NCBI RefSeq assembly: GCF_001641265.1 | Contig: NW_020167567.1 | Span: 1-58,860, forward strand | Reading direction: 5' to 3' | DNA length: 58,860 nucleotides | Source: Pseudogymnoascus destructans | Taxonomy: Eukaryota; Ascomycota; Leotiomycetes; Thelebolales; Thelebolaceae | Shown here: positions 23,283 through 33,826 of the stretch, in pieces | How positions within the stretch are numbered: the first letter of the stretch is position 1 | How the letters are laid out: each line of letters opens with the position of its first letter | Notes under the pieces: model-generated | Seen by the model: the letters and a program-made list of their open reading frames with translations, nothing else | What the model was told of the DNA's origin: nothing | Databases searched by the model: none | Position numbers and translations under genes: made by a program

Positions 23283-24374
23283 ATGGCGACGAATTCTATT
23301 AAGCTGTTGACTGGCAACAGCCATCCTCAGCTTGCCCGCTTGGTTGCCGACCGGTAAGGCACACCAGCGCCCAAACCCGGTGAGCGTGGATGGGCACGTT
23401 GCTGACTGCGCATAGCCTCGGTATTGAGCTTGCGAAGACTATGAGCCTGAACTACTCGAATCAAGAGACATCAGTCACAGTCGGAGAGTCTGTTCGCGAC
23501 GAAGATGGTATGACTCTGTCTTATTCCTACGGCTTTGTTCCTCTAGTTGGCAGTACTCTAACACCTCAGAGTTTTCATCCTCCAATCCACCGCCCCGGGA
23601 GATATTAATGACGGCCTCATGGAACTCCTCATAATGATCAACGCATGTAAAACCGCCTCTGCGCGCCGCATTACCGCCGTCATCCCCAACTTCCCGTATG
23701 CGCGCCAAGACAAGAAGGACAAGTCCCGTGCACCGATCTCCGCGAAGCTCATCGCCAACATGCTCCAGACCGCTGGCTGCAACCACGTCATCACGATGGA
23801 CTTGCACGCCTCCCAGATCCAGGGCTTCTTCAACGTCCCTGTCGACAACCTATATGCTGAGCCCAGCACCCTGAGGTGGATCAGGGAGAACCTGGATGTC
23901 AAGAACTGTGTTGTCGTCAGTCCCGATGCGGGTGGTGCAAAGAGGGCAACGAGCATTGCCGACAGGTTGGATCTTGGATTCGCTCTTATCCACAAGGAGC
24001 GTGCAAGGCCCAATGAGGTGTCGCGCATGGTCCTGGTTGGTGACGTTTCTGACAAGACCGCCATTTTGGTGGACGATATGGCCGATACTTGTGGCACCTT
24101 GGCCAAGGCAGCCGAGACAGTTATGGCCCACGGCGCAAAGGAGGTTGTTGCTATCGTCACCCACGGTATCCTGTCCGGAAAGGCCATCGAGATCATCAAC
24201 AAGTCCAAGCTGAGCAGGGTTGTGACTACCAACACTGTCCCCATGCAAGGCAAGGAGGAGTCGTGCGCGAAGCTGCAGACAATCGACATCAGCCCTACGT
24301 TGGCTGAGGCCATCCGCAGGACTCACAACGGAGAGAGTGTTTCTTTCCTGTTCACGCACGCACCCACGGATTAA
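23283..24374 (+). CDS. PRS: Ribose-phosphate pyrophosphokinase (PRPP synthetase)
   Basis: Three exons: 23283-23353, 23416-23507, 23572-24374 (966 nt, 321 residues). It makes PRPP from ribose-5-phosphate and ATP for purine, pyrimidine, histidine, tryptophan and NAD synthesis in the cytosol. Visible family marks: KLLTGNSHPQLA at the N-terminus, the ATP-binding region FPYARQDKKDKSRAPIS, VVSPDAGGAKRA, and the PRPP-binding loop ILVDDMADTCGTL. The protein is canonical in length, without the long insert (NHR) of yeast Prs1/Prs5, so it is closest to the Prs2/3/4 type. Acceptor choice at 23571 (..CAG-AG) is set by frame and by the conserved VFILQST. It is not a cluster partner of the tryptophan synthase gene 1.2 kb downstream, although PRPP feeds that pathway. 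Confidence 0.95.
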
Positions 24375-24786
24375 ATATGAAATTTTGGTATGGAAAGCCA
24401 GCGTTCTAGTTTGAGGTAGATTTTGGAGGAGCCTACTTTTTAAAGTAATAGATCAGAGGACAAGTTTTTGGGGGTGTTTTGATAAATTTCAGGCGCTTTG
24501 TTGGTGTAAGGTTGCAGGGGATATTTCAAAGCTCTGGTAGGCATATGTACAGTGGAAACGTGCCATTTTGGATTTTCAAAAGTGAAGGGGAGTTTTGCCT
24601 CGCATCTTTGTGCCATTCCGAGCGTTATGTTGAAATGCATGTGATTTCTATTTCGCTGGAGAAAACTGATATATATACAGCATCTATACAGCACTTTCAG
24701 GCATGTTCATACAAATACGCTCCGACAATGCCTTCCCCATTATCATTCAGCTCGTCGTATTCCCACACGTAACGACATGCATGCGA

Positions 24787-25260
24787 TTAAAAGTCCGTCA
24801 CCCGCCCATTATAACTCCAATCCGCCTCCCCTCCCCATTTCAGCGGATCATTCTTCGGCCCTCCTACCTCCCCCGTCTTCGGATTTACCTCCCCCTCAAA
24901 TTCCGGCTTCGCCCCTCTGCGAACATCAGGGTGAAGCTCCTCTCCCTTGCCAGTAGCCTCTATCCTAGCCGCAAGGGCATCCGATGACTCTCCTGTTGCC
25001 GGGCTTTGGTTGACCTGCGGCTTCGACGCCGGGGATTGGTTTATTTGTGGTGTCGCACGCGGTGTCGAGAAGGCACCCGTCGAGGCCTTTTGCAGCCTTT
25101 CGAACTCTTCCTGCTCCTTGGGCGGGAGACGTGGCGGGGAGGGCCCAGTCGCGAAGGCGGGACGAACGGAGGATGTCGAGAAGAGGCGGCGGTAGGGCGC
25201 CGGGTTGAGGCGGAGGAGATGAGGCATAGCTGTGTGACTAGATTGAAGCTGCCTACTCAT
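24787..25260 (-). CDS. SDH8: Succinate dehydrogenase assembly factor 4 (Sdh8/SDHAF4)
   Basis: A single exon of 157 codons. The C-terminus carries the family signature: NPKTGEVGGPKNDPLKWG, an insert, then DWSYNGRVTDF. SDHAF4 binds flavinylated Sdh1 in the mitochondrial matrix and helps it join Sdh2 to form complex II. The N-terminus looks like a mitochondrial presequence (arginine- and serine-rich, no acidic residues for about 38 residues). The second Met (at 25227, MPHLLRLNPAPYRRLFS) is an equally good start. The middle is low in complexity, with two repeats of NQSPA. The gene is tail-to-tail with PRS. Confidence 0.9.
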   Translation of the reverse strand: MSRQLQSSHTAMPHLLRLNPAPYRRLFSTSSVRPAFATGPSPPRLPPKEQEEFERLQKASTGAFSTPRATPQINQSPASKPQVNQSPATGESSDALAARIEATGKGEELHPDVRRGAKPEFEGEVNPKTGEVGGPKNDPLKWGGEADWSYNGRVTDF

Positions 25261-25605
25261 CGGTATATTATAAGGCTTGCTAATACCCGTACAAAAGGAA
25301 TGTTGCTTCTTGAATCGGTAATGCGTGTGTTCGGGGTAATTCGTTATGGATGGTAATCGGGCAAGGCTGAAGCCGGGCCGGGCGTTAGCCTATTGAATAT
25401 TCTGCCGGGGCGGTGAAACGTATTTTGTGGTCGATAGTGGTGGGATGGAGGGAGGGGGACTTCGGATATTTCGTACATGGGCTGGTTTGACTCACAACAG
25501 AGAGGACACCTGCATATAAACAACCCTTTTCCTCCATACGAGAGTTTCTTACCTCAATCTCGCTCATATACTTCAATTGACTCATAAAAATAATTGGCAG
25601 CTAAA

Positions 25606-27992
25606 ATGGAGGGCCTTAAACAGACCTTTGCACAGTGTAAGAAGGAGGGGAGAGTGAGTCTCAACGAGCACAGACTATGAGAGCGGTGAATTGATGCTGA
25701 CATGATATATAGGCGGCATTAGTTACATATTTCACCGCTGGGTATCCTACTGTAGAGGAATGTGTTGACATTATGCTTGGGCTGCAAGCCGGTGGATCAG
25801 GTATGTTATGACTTCATTGTAAATTGAGCGACCAATGCTAATATTCCCACTCAGACATTATTGAACTCGGAATTCCCTTCACAGACCCCATTGCTGATGG
25901 ACCAACTATCCAAAAGTCGAATACCGTTCGTACAGACCTACTGGACTGCTGTTACGCCGCTGACTGAGCTTCAGATCGCTTTAAAAAACAAGGTTACGGT
26001 CAGCTTGGTGCTCCAACTGGTCCGCGATGCGAGAAAGAAGGGACTGACAGTCCCCGTCCTGTTCATGGGATACTATAACCCGATCCTGAGCTACGGAGAG
26101 GAGAGACTATTGAAGGACTGTAAGGAGGCTGGCATCAACGGTTTCATTATTGTTGACCTGCCACCTGAGGAGGCCGTCACATTCAGAAACTTTTGCACCA
26201 AAGCAGAGTCAGTGTCTGTCCAAGCGGATGTTATAACAGCTACTAACAGCATCATAGACTCTCATACGTTCCCCTAATTGCCCCATCCACAACAGATGAG
26301 CGCATGAAGCTCCTATGCGGACTCGCTACTTCGTTCGTTTATGTCGTCTCGAGAATGGGCGTCACTGGAGCTACAGGCACCTTGAGCACAGGTATCCCCA
26401 AGCTCTTAGCACGAGTCAAGGAGTACTCTGGTGGCAAGCCGGCAGCCGTTGGATTCGGTGTCAGCACAAGAGACCACTTCGTCACCGTTGCCAAGATCGC
26501 CAATGGTGTCGTGATTGGAAGCCAGATCATCAACGAACTTGGTAACGCACCAGCAGGACAGGGAGCCAAGGCGGTCGAGAACTACTGTGCCACCGTTTCC
26601 GGAAGGAGAGCAGCTCCGGTTGACAGCCAGACCCGTGAAATCGGAATCGTCGAGGCTGTACACAGCGCCCAAGAGCCTTCGGGAGATCAGGTTCAAGTCG
26701 ACGCCGTCGTCCCTCCCCGCCCCGAAGGCGAAGTCGGTCTAGCCGACCAAATCGTCGCGCTGAACGCCGACGGTGCCGCAAACCCAAACCACATCCCCTC
26801 TCGCTTCGGCGAATTTGGCGGCCAATACGTCCCCGAGTCGCTGATGGACTGCCTCTCCGAGCTCGAGCAGTGTTGGGCTGAGGCCAAGAACGACCCCAAG
26901 TTCTGGGAGGAGTACCGCTCATACTACCCCTGGATCGGCCGCCCAGGCCACCTGCACCTCGCTGAGCGCCTGACCGAGCACGTCGGCGGTGCTAACATCT
27001 GGCTCAAGCGCGAGGACCTCAATCACACCGGTAGCCACAAGATCAATAACGCCCTTGGACAGATCCTGATTGCGCGCCGCCTTGGCAAGACCGAGATCAT
27101 TGCCGAGACTGGCGCGGGCCAGCACGGTGTCGCTACCGCGACTGTTTGCGCGAAGTTCAACATGAAATGCACCATCTACATGGGCGCTGAGGACGTGCGT
27201 CGCCAGGCCCTGAACGTCTTCCGCATCAAGCTCCTCGGTGCGCGCGTCGTGGCCGTCGAGGCAGGCTCGCGCACCCTCCGCGATGCCGTCAACGAGGCTA
27301 TGCGCTCCTGGGTCGTGAACCTGGACACTACGCACTACATCCTGGGATCGGCGATCGGACCCCACCCCTTCCCCACGATGGTGCGAACCTTCCAATCCGT
27401 GATCGGTGACGAGACAAAGACCCAGCTGCAGGCGGCGCGCGGCAAGCTGCCCGACGCCGTCGTGGCGTGCGTCGGTGGCGGTTCGAACGCCACAGGCATG
27501 TTCTTCCCCTTCTCCGCGGACCCGAGCGTGGAGCTCGTCGGCGTCGAGGCCGCGGGTGACGGAATCGATACCCCGCGCCACTCTGCAACGCTAAGCGGAG
27601 GATCCAAGGGCATTCTCCACGGTGTCCGCACCTACGTTCTTCAAGACGAGCATGGACAGATCCAAGACACGCATTCCGTGTCCGCCGGTCTTGATTACCC
27701 CGGCGTCGGCCCCGAGCTGAGCGCGTGGAAGGACAGCGATCGCGCGACGTTTTTGGCGGCGACGGATGCGCAGGCGTTTGAGGGGTTCAGGGCGTTGTCG
27801 CAGTTTGAGGGGATTATTCCGGCGCTGGAGACGGCGCATGCGGTTTGGGGGGCGGTGGAGGTGGCAAAGAGGTTGGGGAAGGGGAAGGATGTGGTGCTTT
27901 GTGTTAGTGGACGGGGGGATAAGGATGTGCAGAGTGTGGCGGATGAGTTGCCTGTTCTTGGGCCGAAGATTGGATGGGATTTGAGGTTTTAA
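25606..27992 (+). CDS. TRP5: Tryptophan synthase, fused alpha-beta
   Basis: Five exons: 25606-25653, 25713-25800, 25855-25925, 25975-26207, 26258-27992; 2175 nt, 724 residues. It catalyses the last two steps of tryptophan synthesis. The alpha barrel (about residues 1-270) has the AALVTYFTAGYPT start, DIIELGIPFTDPIADGP, MGYYNPILSYG, SRMGVTGATG and GFGVS. A linker leads to the beta subunit from about residue 330 (RFGEFGGQYVPESLMDCL), with the PLP lysine in NHTGSHKINNALGQ (about residue 408), ETGAGQHGVATAT, GGGSNATGMF and the C-terminal LCVSGRGDKDVQS. Introns are 49-59 nt; the third (25926-25974) uses a weak GTTCGT donor and the fourth GTCAGT. Codon use is AT-rich in the first 600 nt and GC-rich later. 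Confidence 0.96.
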
Positions 27993-28208
27993 GGGAAGAA
28001 GATAAAATGAAGAGGTGATTTGAGCTCAAAGTAGATAAATTTGAGGCTTTGAGGGGGCGAACATGAGATGATGATGGATGGTTGATCTAGAGAGAGAAAA
28101 AAATCGTATCACGCTGAATAAAAGCAATTGGACTTAAAAATATATCATCTCGTTATTCATTAAAATACACATCCGATCCACCACTCCCCGCGCAGTAAAT
28201 CTAATTCT

Positions 28209-30542
28209 CTACAACAAGCTATCATCCCCTCTATCCCCATGTCCCTTCGCCTTAAACATCTCCGACCCCTCCTCCGGCCCCACAGTAGCCAAATACTTCT
28301 TGAAGTTATCGCTCATCTCCACCACCTTCTCGAAATGGTCCTGGCGCAGCTCAATCTCTAACGGTGTCGTCTTATTATCCACCTTGTGCTTCTGGTCAGC
28401 TTCGTACTCTGCGAGCGCAACAGCAGTCTGGAACGCGTTCCTGATCTCGCGACCGTTCCACTCGGTGTCGCGAAGCACGTCGTCGCTGAGGATGTACTTC
28501 TTCGCCGCAGCCCGGACAGACACGTCGTCGCCGCGCTCGCGCTCTAGCTTCGCGAAGAACTGGAGCCAGATGCGCTTGCGTCCTACGGCGTCAAGGGGTG
28601 GGTACCCGATGTAGACGTGGATACGGCTGAAGAAGGCTGGGTCGAAGTGTCCAACGCGGTTGGTGGTCATGAATAGGATACCGCGGTAGTACTCCATAGC
28701 GCGGAGGAATACCGAAACAAGACCATTGCGGGTGAGTTCGTTGACCTCACGACGCTCAAGGTAGACATCCGCCTCGTCGATGAGCATGACCGCGCCCCAG
28801 ATCTCAGCGAGCTTGAACCATTTCGAGAGGTTCTCCTCGACACGGAACTCGTCGGTTCCGATGTCGCCACAGGTGAGGGAGAGGAGGGGGCGGGATGTGA
28901 ATTCCGCGACGCACTCGGCAGTGAAGGTCTTTCCGGCGCCGGGAGGGCCGTGGAGGAGGAAGATCTGGCCTTCGCCTTTGTTGGGGATGGGGTCGGCGGC
29001 CCAGGTGGTCTCGTTCTTGGACGGGTTTGTTTTCTTGGAGGTGGTGTATTTGTGGACGAGGGCTTTGATCATGCCGAGCTTCTCGTTGGGGAGGACGAGG
29101 TTCTCGATGGCTTCGGTCTTGATCTTGGGCTCGCGGCAGAAGTCGACGTCGAGGGCTTGCCACTTCTTGGACTTGAGGTCGAATCCCATGATGCGGCGGG
29201 GGCAGAGGAAGTAGCGGTGGCGGGAGACGACGCCATCCTTGACGGTCTCGAGGGATGGCGTCTCTTGGGGGTCGATGTTCTCGTAAGTTCCCCACTTCGT
29301 GCTCCCGGATGCGGCGCGGCGTTTCTCCATGCACTCGCTGCAGTTACAGTCGTAGTGCATGTCAGCCAGGATACCCGAGTTGTCGTCGTCGACGCACAGA
29401 CTTGGAGCCGGGTGAATGTCAGTCTCCTCCCAACCTGCGTATGTGTAGAACGATCCCTGGTCGACGACGACGCGGCCCTCGTGGAAACGCTTTGGCCGCT
29501 GCTTAGCTGCCATACTGTAACCCTTGTAATCCATCTGTCGGCCCATCAACATCTTGTAGAACTTCTCACCACGGTCCTCCAGTTTCTGGCGAGGAGAAAC
29601 CTCGAGATCGGAGTCTAGGTACATTGCTGGGATGACCTTGAGAGAAGTGATTTCGCGCTCTCCTTCGAAGGGAACGATGATCACTTCATGCTGTCTGCGG
29701 CCTAAGTAGCGCCCATCGAAGTCCATGTACCACATCATGATCTTCAATGGACTGAGCTGCCCCATTTTCGTGGCTTTGTTGACGTCCGCAGTTGGGGTAC
29801 ATGACTGCACGACGAAACCGCCACGCTGGTCGTCGATGTTTGCGTAGACGTCCATTCCTGGCTTGAACAACATCCAAAGCATCTCAAATGTCGCAACAGG
29901 AGTTGGGCGCATGTAGCGCTCATCCTCCTCGAGGATCTTGTCGCCGAGGTTGTCCTCGAGGTACTTCTGCAGGACGCCAATGTGGTGATACGTCTCTGCA
30001 TCATCGCAAGACTCCCGATACTCATCGATCTCCTTGCGGAAGTGGACAAGAATGCTGAATGGCTCCTTGATGGAGATTGTGTTTCCGAGGAGAGACTGGC
30101 CAGGGTAGTAATCAACGATGGAGCGGAGAGCCTTGATGATTGGCTCCGAGTGGACGATGAGTTCCTTCTCCTCCATGGACTTCTCGTCAAAGTCATCCAT
30201 GTTCTTGGGAGTGTCCTCCTCTCTCTTCTTGTTGTTACGTCCATTCTTGTAGAGTGTTGGGAACCAGACGGTCACACTGTAGAGGACCTCGAGGATGGGA
30301 ATACCGAGATCGCTATATGCAGTCTTCTTCATCTTGTATGGGGCAGTGAGGTCCTTGGTACCCTTGATCTCGCCACCAAAGTCCTTGTATTGGACCTTGT
30401 AGAGGATCTCCGGGCATTGCGGGAGCTCCTCCTTGGTCTCATTGTCGCTGGAGGTGGCCGGTGTCGCCGATTCCTGCTCTGGCTTCACGATGACATACTT
30501 GGCACCCTCACCTTCGGGCTTCTTGTCACTTGATTCACCCAT
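28209..30542 (-). CDS. Large AAA+ ATPase with N-terminal DUF7025-type region
   Basis: An intronless 777-codon gene. The C-terminal third is an AAA+ module: Walker A LLHGPPGAGKT (about residue 530), Walker B AVMLIDEADVYLE (about 586), sensor-1 region ILFMTTNRVGHFDPAFFSR, and a second-region-of-homology arginine in the same block. The N-terminal two thirds resemble the region found with this AAA in a family greatly expanded in filamentous ascomycetes (DUF7025-like), with WYMDFDGRYLGRRQHE and KGYSMAAKQRPKRF. A cysteine group (CNCSECMEKRR, near residue 400) lies in between. Such proteins are usually annotated only as ATPase family proteins; substrate and location are unknown. Confidence 0.85.
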   Translation of the reverse strand: MGESSDKKPEGEGAKYVIVKPEQESATPATSSDNETKEELPQCPEILYKVQYKDFGGEIKGTKDLTAPYKMKKTAYSDLGIPILEVLYSVTVWFPTLYKNGRNNKKREEDTPKNMDDFDEKSMEEKELIVHSEPIIKALRSIVDYYPGQSLLGNTISIKEPFSILVHFRKEIDEYRESCDDAETYHHIGVLQKYLEDNLGDKILEEDERYMRPTPVATFEMLWMLFKPGMDVYANIDDQRGGFVVQSCTPTADVNKATKMGQLSPLKIMMWYMDFDGRYLGRRQHEVIIVPFEGEREITSLKVIPAMYLDSDLEVSPRQKLEDRGEKFYKMLMGRQMDYKGYSMAAKQRPKRFHEGRVVVDQGSFYTYAGWEETDIHPAPSLCVDDDNSGILADMHYDCNCSECMEKRRAASGSTKWGTYENIDPQETPSLETVKDGVVSRHRYFLCPRRIMGFDLKSKKWQALDVDFCREPKIKTEAIENLVLPNEKLGMIKALVHKYTTSKKTNPSKNETTWAADPIPNKGEGQIFLLHGPPGAGKTFTAECVAEFTSRPLLSLTCGDIGTDEFRVEENLSKWFKLAEIWGAVMLIDEADVYLERREVNELTRNGLVSVFLRAMEYYRGILFMTTNRVGHFDPAFFSRIHVYIGYPPLDAVGRKRIWLQFFAKLERERGDDVSVRAAAKKYILSDDVLRDTEWNGREIRNAFQTAVALAEYEADQKHKVDNKTTPLEIELRQDHFEKVVEMSDNFKKYLATVGPEEGSEMFKAKGHGDRGDDSLL

Positions 30543-31598
30543 GGTTGCGGGGGAGTGTTGTTGTGAGAAAGGATGAGAGTAGGTATAAGATGAGGAAGAA
30601 GTGGTATTGGGAGTTCAGAGCACAGCTCAAGACGTGGAAAAAGCGGCAAAAGAGTTCACCAAAAGAATGGTGAACGAGTATGAGAAAATAAAGAAAGAAA
30701 GAAGGAAGGAAGGTACGAGGGAGTCCAGACTTTATAGAGTTTGGGGGCTTGTCGTTGGAGTTGTGTTGATCTCACCCACAGTCTCTCCCCACAGCTCAGC
30801 CGCCTCAAGGCTGGTCCAGCCAGGCAACCGTGGCCATGCATGAAGCTAATGCCTCTTGATCCTCCTGAAATATGACTCTAGCCGCTATCAAGCACGGGAA
30901 TGAAGCAATCACAGACGCTATGCGGTGAGAGAATGAGGGAGCGATGCTACTCCCCGTTGGTGTGACTAGGACGGCTTGCATACTCTGCCTTGGTGCTATT
31001 AGGTAGAAGCTGCCATCTTCGACGCCGTCAGCACACCGTAGGCCAATGGACGTCGAGAGTGGACGCCCATCCCGTGTGCTATGAAGCTGTGATGTGGCTT
31101 GCTTGTGGGCTTGGAGCCTGTTCCACGATTTTTATCTCCCACAACGCATAACTTACCATAATTCTTATCGTAAAATTATGCGGTCACGTGATGGCCGATA
31201 AGAGACCGTCACAAATCGCAGACTCTCTCTCTCTCTCTCTCTGTAAACAATGAACATGTCAAATATATGGACAAGAAGGCCAGGTCCTAATAACGATTGT
31301 TAATGTTACTCCAGGAACCACTTGATTTGTAACCTCCGCTTTAACCTCCGAAACCATGTTGCGACAGTTCAGGCCCAATCTACAGCCGGCCAGCTTTGTA
31401 AGAAGTTATGGTGGAGGGACGAGCCGCGGTCCACAGTCTCGCTTGCCATCTTTATATAAATGCCGACGGGCCCGCATGAGGGGTGACAACTCCCGCCACC
31501 AAGCATCTTTATTCACTGCTAGCTACAACCCTATTACTGCTTTATATCCTACAAATACCCAATCGCATATACATAGTCGTAAAAGAAACATATCAAAC
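30543..31598. other. Divergent intergenic region, AAA ATPase / glutathione peroxidase
   Basis: It serves as the promoter region for both divergent genes. A (CT)n run lies at 31222-31242. I see no gene in it. Confidence 0.5.
31222..31242. repeat. (CT)n microsatellite
   Basis: About ten CT units, some 360 bp upstream of the glutathione peroxidase start codon. Confidence 0.9.
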
Positions 31599-32273
31599 AT
31601 GGCGTCAGCTACCTCCGTCTTCGACTTCAAGCCGCTCAACAGTAAGTCGCATCCTTCACATGTCTGCTTTGCGCCAGCGACAACACCAATTTTCCCCCAT
31701 ATCGCATTACCCAGGCGTCCCTATCATCATATTTACCGCGCGCTGCCACTTCCGTCATACAATCGTCGCTAACCCCCAACAGAGAAGGGCGAACCCACAC
31801 CCCTCTCTGCCTACGCCGGCAAAGTCCTCCTCATCGTCAACACCGCCTCCAAGTGCGGCTTCACCCCCCAATACGGCGGCCTCGAAGCCCTCTACCAGAA
31901 GATCGAAGCGTCGCACCCCGGCGAGTTCGTCGTCCTCGGCTTCCCCTGCAACCAATTCGGCGGCCAGGAGCCCGCAGCCGACGACAAGATCCAGGAGTTC
32001 TGCCAGATCAACTACGGCGTTACATTCCCTATCTTCGGAAAGACTGAGGTCAATGGCGATAATGCCAATCCGCTGTGGGAGTACATGAAGAGCGAGAAGC
32101 CGGGGTTGATGGGCATGAAGCGCGTGAAGTGGAACTTTGAGAAGTTCCTGATTAGCAGGGAGGGGAAGGTTGTCGAGAGGTGGGCAAGCACGAAGAAGCC
32201 CGAGACTTTGGAGGGTGATGTTCTCAAGGAGATTGCGAAGAAGGCGGCTGAGCCAGTGAAGTCGGAGCTGTAA
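31599..32273 (+). CDS. HYR1: Glutathione peroxidase-like thiol peroxidase (Gpx3/Hyr1 type)
   Basis: Exons 31599-31641 and 31783-32273, intron 141 nt with branch CGCTAAC; 177 residues. It reduces hydroperoxides, in fungi usually with thioredoxin, and in yeast relays oxidation to the Yap1 regulator. The peroxidatic cysteine (residue 39; cysteine, not selenocysteine) is in VNTASKCGFTPQYGGL. The second motif GFPCNQFGGQEP carries a conserved cysteine, Asn and Gln, and WNFEKFLIS carries the catalytic-tetrad Trp and Asn. The resolving Cys position is not conserved downstream in an obvious way, except C in EFCQINYGV. No organelle signal is seen, so a cytosolic protein is likely. Confidence 0.94.
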
Positions 32274-32754
32274 GCTGTGAGGATGGAACTTGAGGAGGGT
32301 GGAGAAGGGCTGGCGGCAGCCTACGAAATGGTCAATTGAGTTGGTGCTGTGGATGGCTAGAACGGCCGAGCGGTGCAGTCTCGTTATGCACCCTGTGGCA
32401 GACTGAACTGTACTGTACAAGTACGAAATGCAGCTCCAAACCGTATTTTCTACTATCACCATCGCCATCGCAATCTACGTCTGTGAGTACTTCATTTGCG
32501 AGCTCGTTTAGGGAGTGGAAGGGGATTATGTGGTAGCGAAGATACCATGGCCGGCGATTCTATTATTCGGCCTCTTTAGCTGGACGGACACGAGCATTTA
32601 TAGTAGGTATCTTGTCGCAACGACACCGAAGAACAGCTGGATTTCTAAAGTTCCCGAATTACATACTATAGATATGGTCATATATGCCTTCATAGAGTTT
32701 ATAGTCTTATAACTTTAATTAATTGTTGATACTCAATCCTCCGGAAACGCCATC
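32274..32754. other. Intergenic, glutathione peroxidase 3' flank
   Basis: AT-rich towards its right half. I see no supported gene. Confidence 0.4.
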
Positions 32755-33360
32755 TTACTCGGCGAACCCGGCGTTGACCATCCCATCTTCCTGGCAGAGG
32801 TGGATTGTGTATTTACCGCCCCAGCAGTACCCCGCGCACCCTAACCCGAGGTGTGCGGTGGCTGCGTCGGCGCGCACAGAGCGGTGGAAATCGTAGATCC
32901 GGGGGCGCACGACGGCGTCGCGGTTGCGTGCTATGAAGGGGATGGCGGCGCAGGCGAATTGGACGGCCCAGATGGGTTTGTAGAAGATGGTGGTGGCGAG
33001 GGACCGAGGAGGGAGTCCATTAGTTCCATGTGCTGGGGGGTGGTGCGGTGCCTATATATGTTTAGTACAGGGTGTTAAAAATGGGGGGTTGGTGGCGGAA
33101 AAGGCAAAACCATTCATGAAATCTGGGAGGTAGACGAGGAAATCGCCTCTTGGGAGAGGCTGTCGGCGAGGAGACGGCTGTTGTTTGTTTCCCACGCGAA
33201 GATATCAGGAATCATGACAATGAGCCCTTTGGGGGCATTTGGGGGCATTTGGGGGCGTAGCGACGTAGGTGTTTAGCCGGTGGATTGTTGACACAGTGCC
33301 GGTAGGTTTTTCAGTCTTCATGTAGCCTGTAAGGCAGTTTTTACAGGATGGTGCCGCCAT
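32755..33360 (-). pseudogene. N-terminal two thirds of a dienelactone hydrolase-family gene
   Basis: Read on the minus strand from ATG 33360: SCKNCLTGYMKTEKPTGTVS, HRLNTYVATPPNAP, then in shifted frames KGLIVMIPDIFAWETNNSRL and GDFLVYLPDFMNG. A likely short intron (branch ACTAAAC, acceptor ATATATAG near 33050) follows. The last block is YDFHRSVRAD..GYCWGGKYTIHLCQ with the nucleophile-type motif G-Y-C-W-G-G. It ends VNAGFAE and stop at 32755-32757, just where family members continue with an AHPS block. Two breaks: an extra copy of a 10-nt repeat at 33220-33255, and a missing G near 33148. It is not functional as it stands. Confidence 0.75.
33220..33255. repeat. 10-nt tandem repeat that breaks the hydrolase frame
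   Basis: GGGGGCATTT is repeated about three times. With one copy fewer the hydrolase frame would run on (PPNAPKGLIVMIPD). A 10-nt gain shifts it. Confidence 0.7.
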
Positions 33361-33519
33361 TGTTGGGAATCATCGGTGAGGAGAAAAACATGGCGATTAG
33401 CTGTGTCTGTGGATTGTGTTTGGTGCAAATAATGACATTTGATATAATTAGCTATTGTTTGGGATATTTGAGCTCTTTGGAAAGGTAGTGCTGGTATAGA
33501 CGTCTTTTTTGTCGCGTTA

Positions 33520-33826
33520 GCACTCATTATCGAGATTGGATACTGCAGCGGCGGTGAAGAGATGGCAATGGTTTGCTCAAAAGGTCTGCAGGCCGCTGGC
33601 GGTGGCGATTGGGGATGTGGATATGGTGATTGGGAGGATGTGAGGAAGATTGAGGGGTTGCTGGGCGGAGAGGAGTGAGGTTAGGGTGTATGAGGGCGCA
33701 AAACATGGGTTTGAGGTGAGGACGGATCCGAAGGATGAGGGGCAGACGAAGAGTGCGGTGGAGTTGCAGAAGCAGTCGTTGGAGTGGTTTGGGAGGTTTT
33801 TGACGGGGAAGGGGGTGCAGAAGTAA
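33520..33826 (+). pseudogene. C-terminal third of a dienelactone hydrolase-family gene, opposite strand
   Basis: The plus strand gives RLDTAAAVKR.., RPLAVAIGDVDMVIG, and after two frame changes (near 33636 and 33676) VYEGAKHGFEVRTDPKDE..SLEWFGRFL, ending at TAA 33824-33826. VYEGAKHGF is the family's catalytic-His motif. The fragment begins where the minus-strand N-terminal piece (32755-33360) ends, so the two look like halves of one gene separated by inversion. Confidence 0.7.

Noticed and set aside
26339..27839. Long minus-strand frames opposite tryptophan synthase
   Set aside because: They are shadows caused by strong third-position GC in the real gene; they lack any family match.
21249..27992. 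RPS6-PRS-SDH8-TRP5 as a functional gene cluster
   Set aside because: PRPP feeds tryptophan synthesis, but the genes are on mixed strands with separate promoters and are ordinary housekeeping neighbours.
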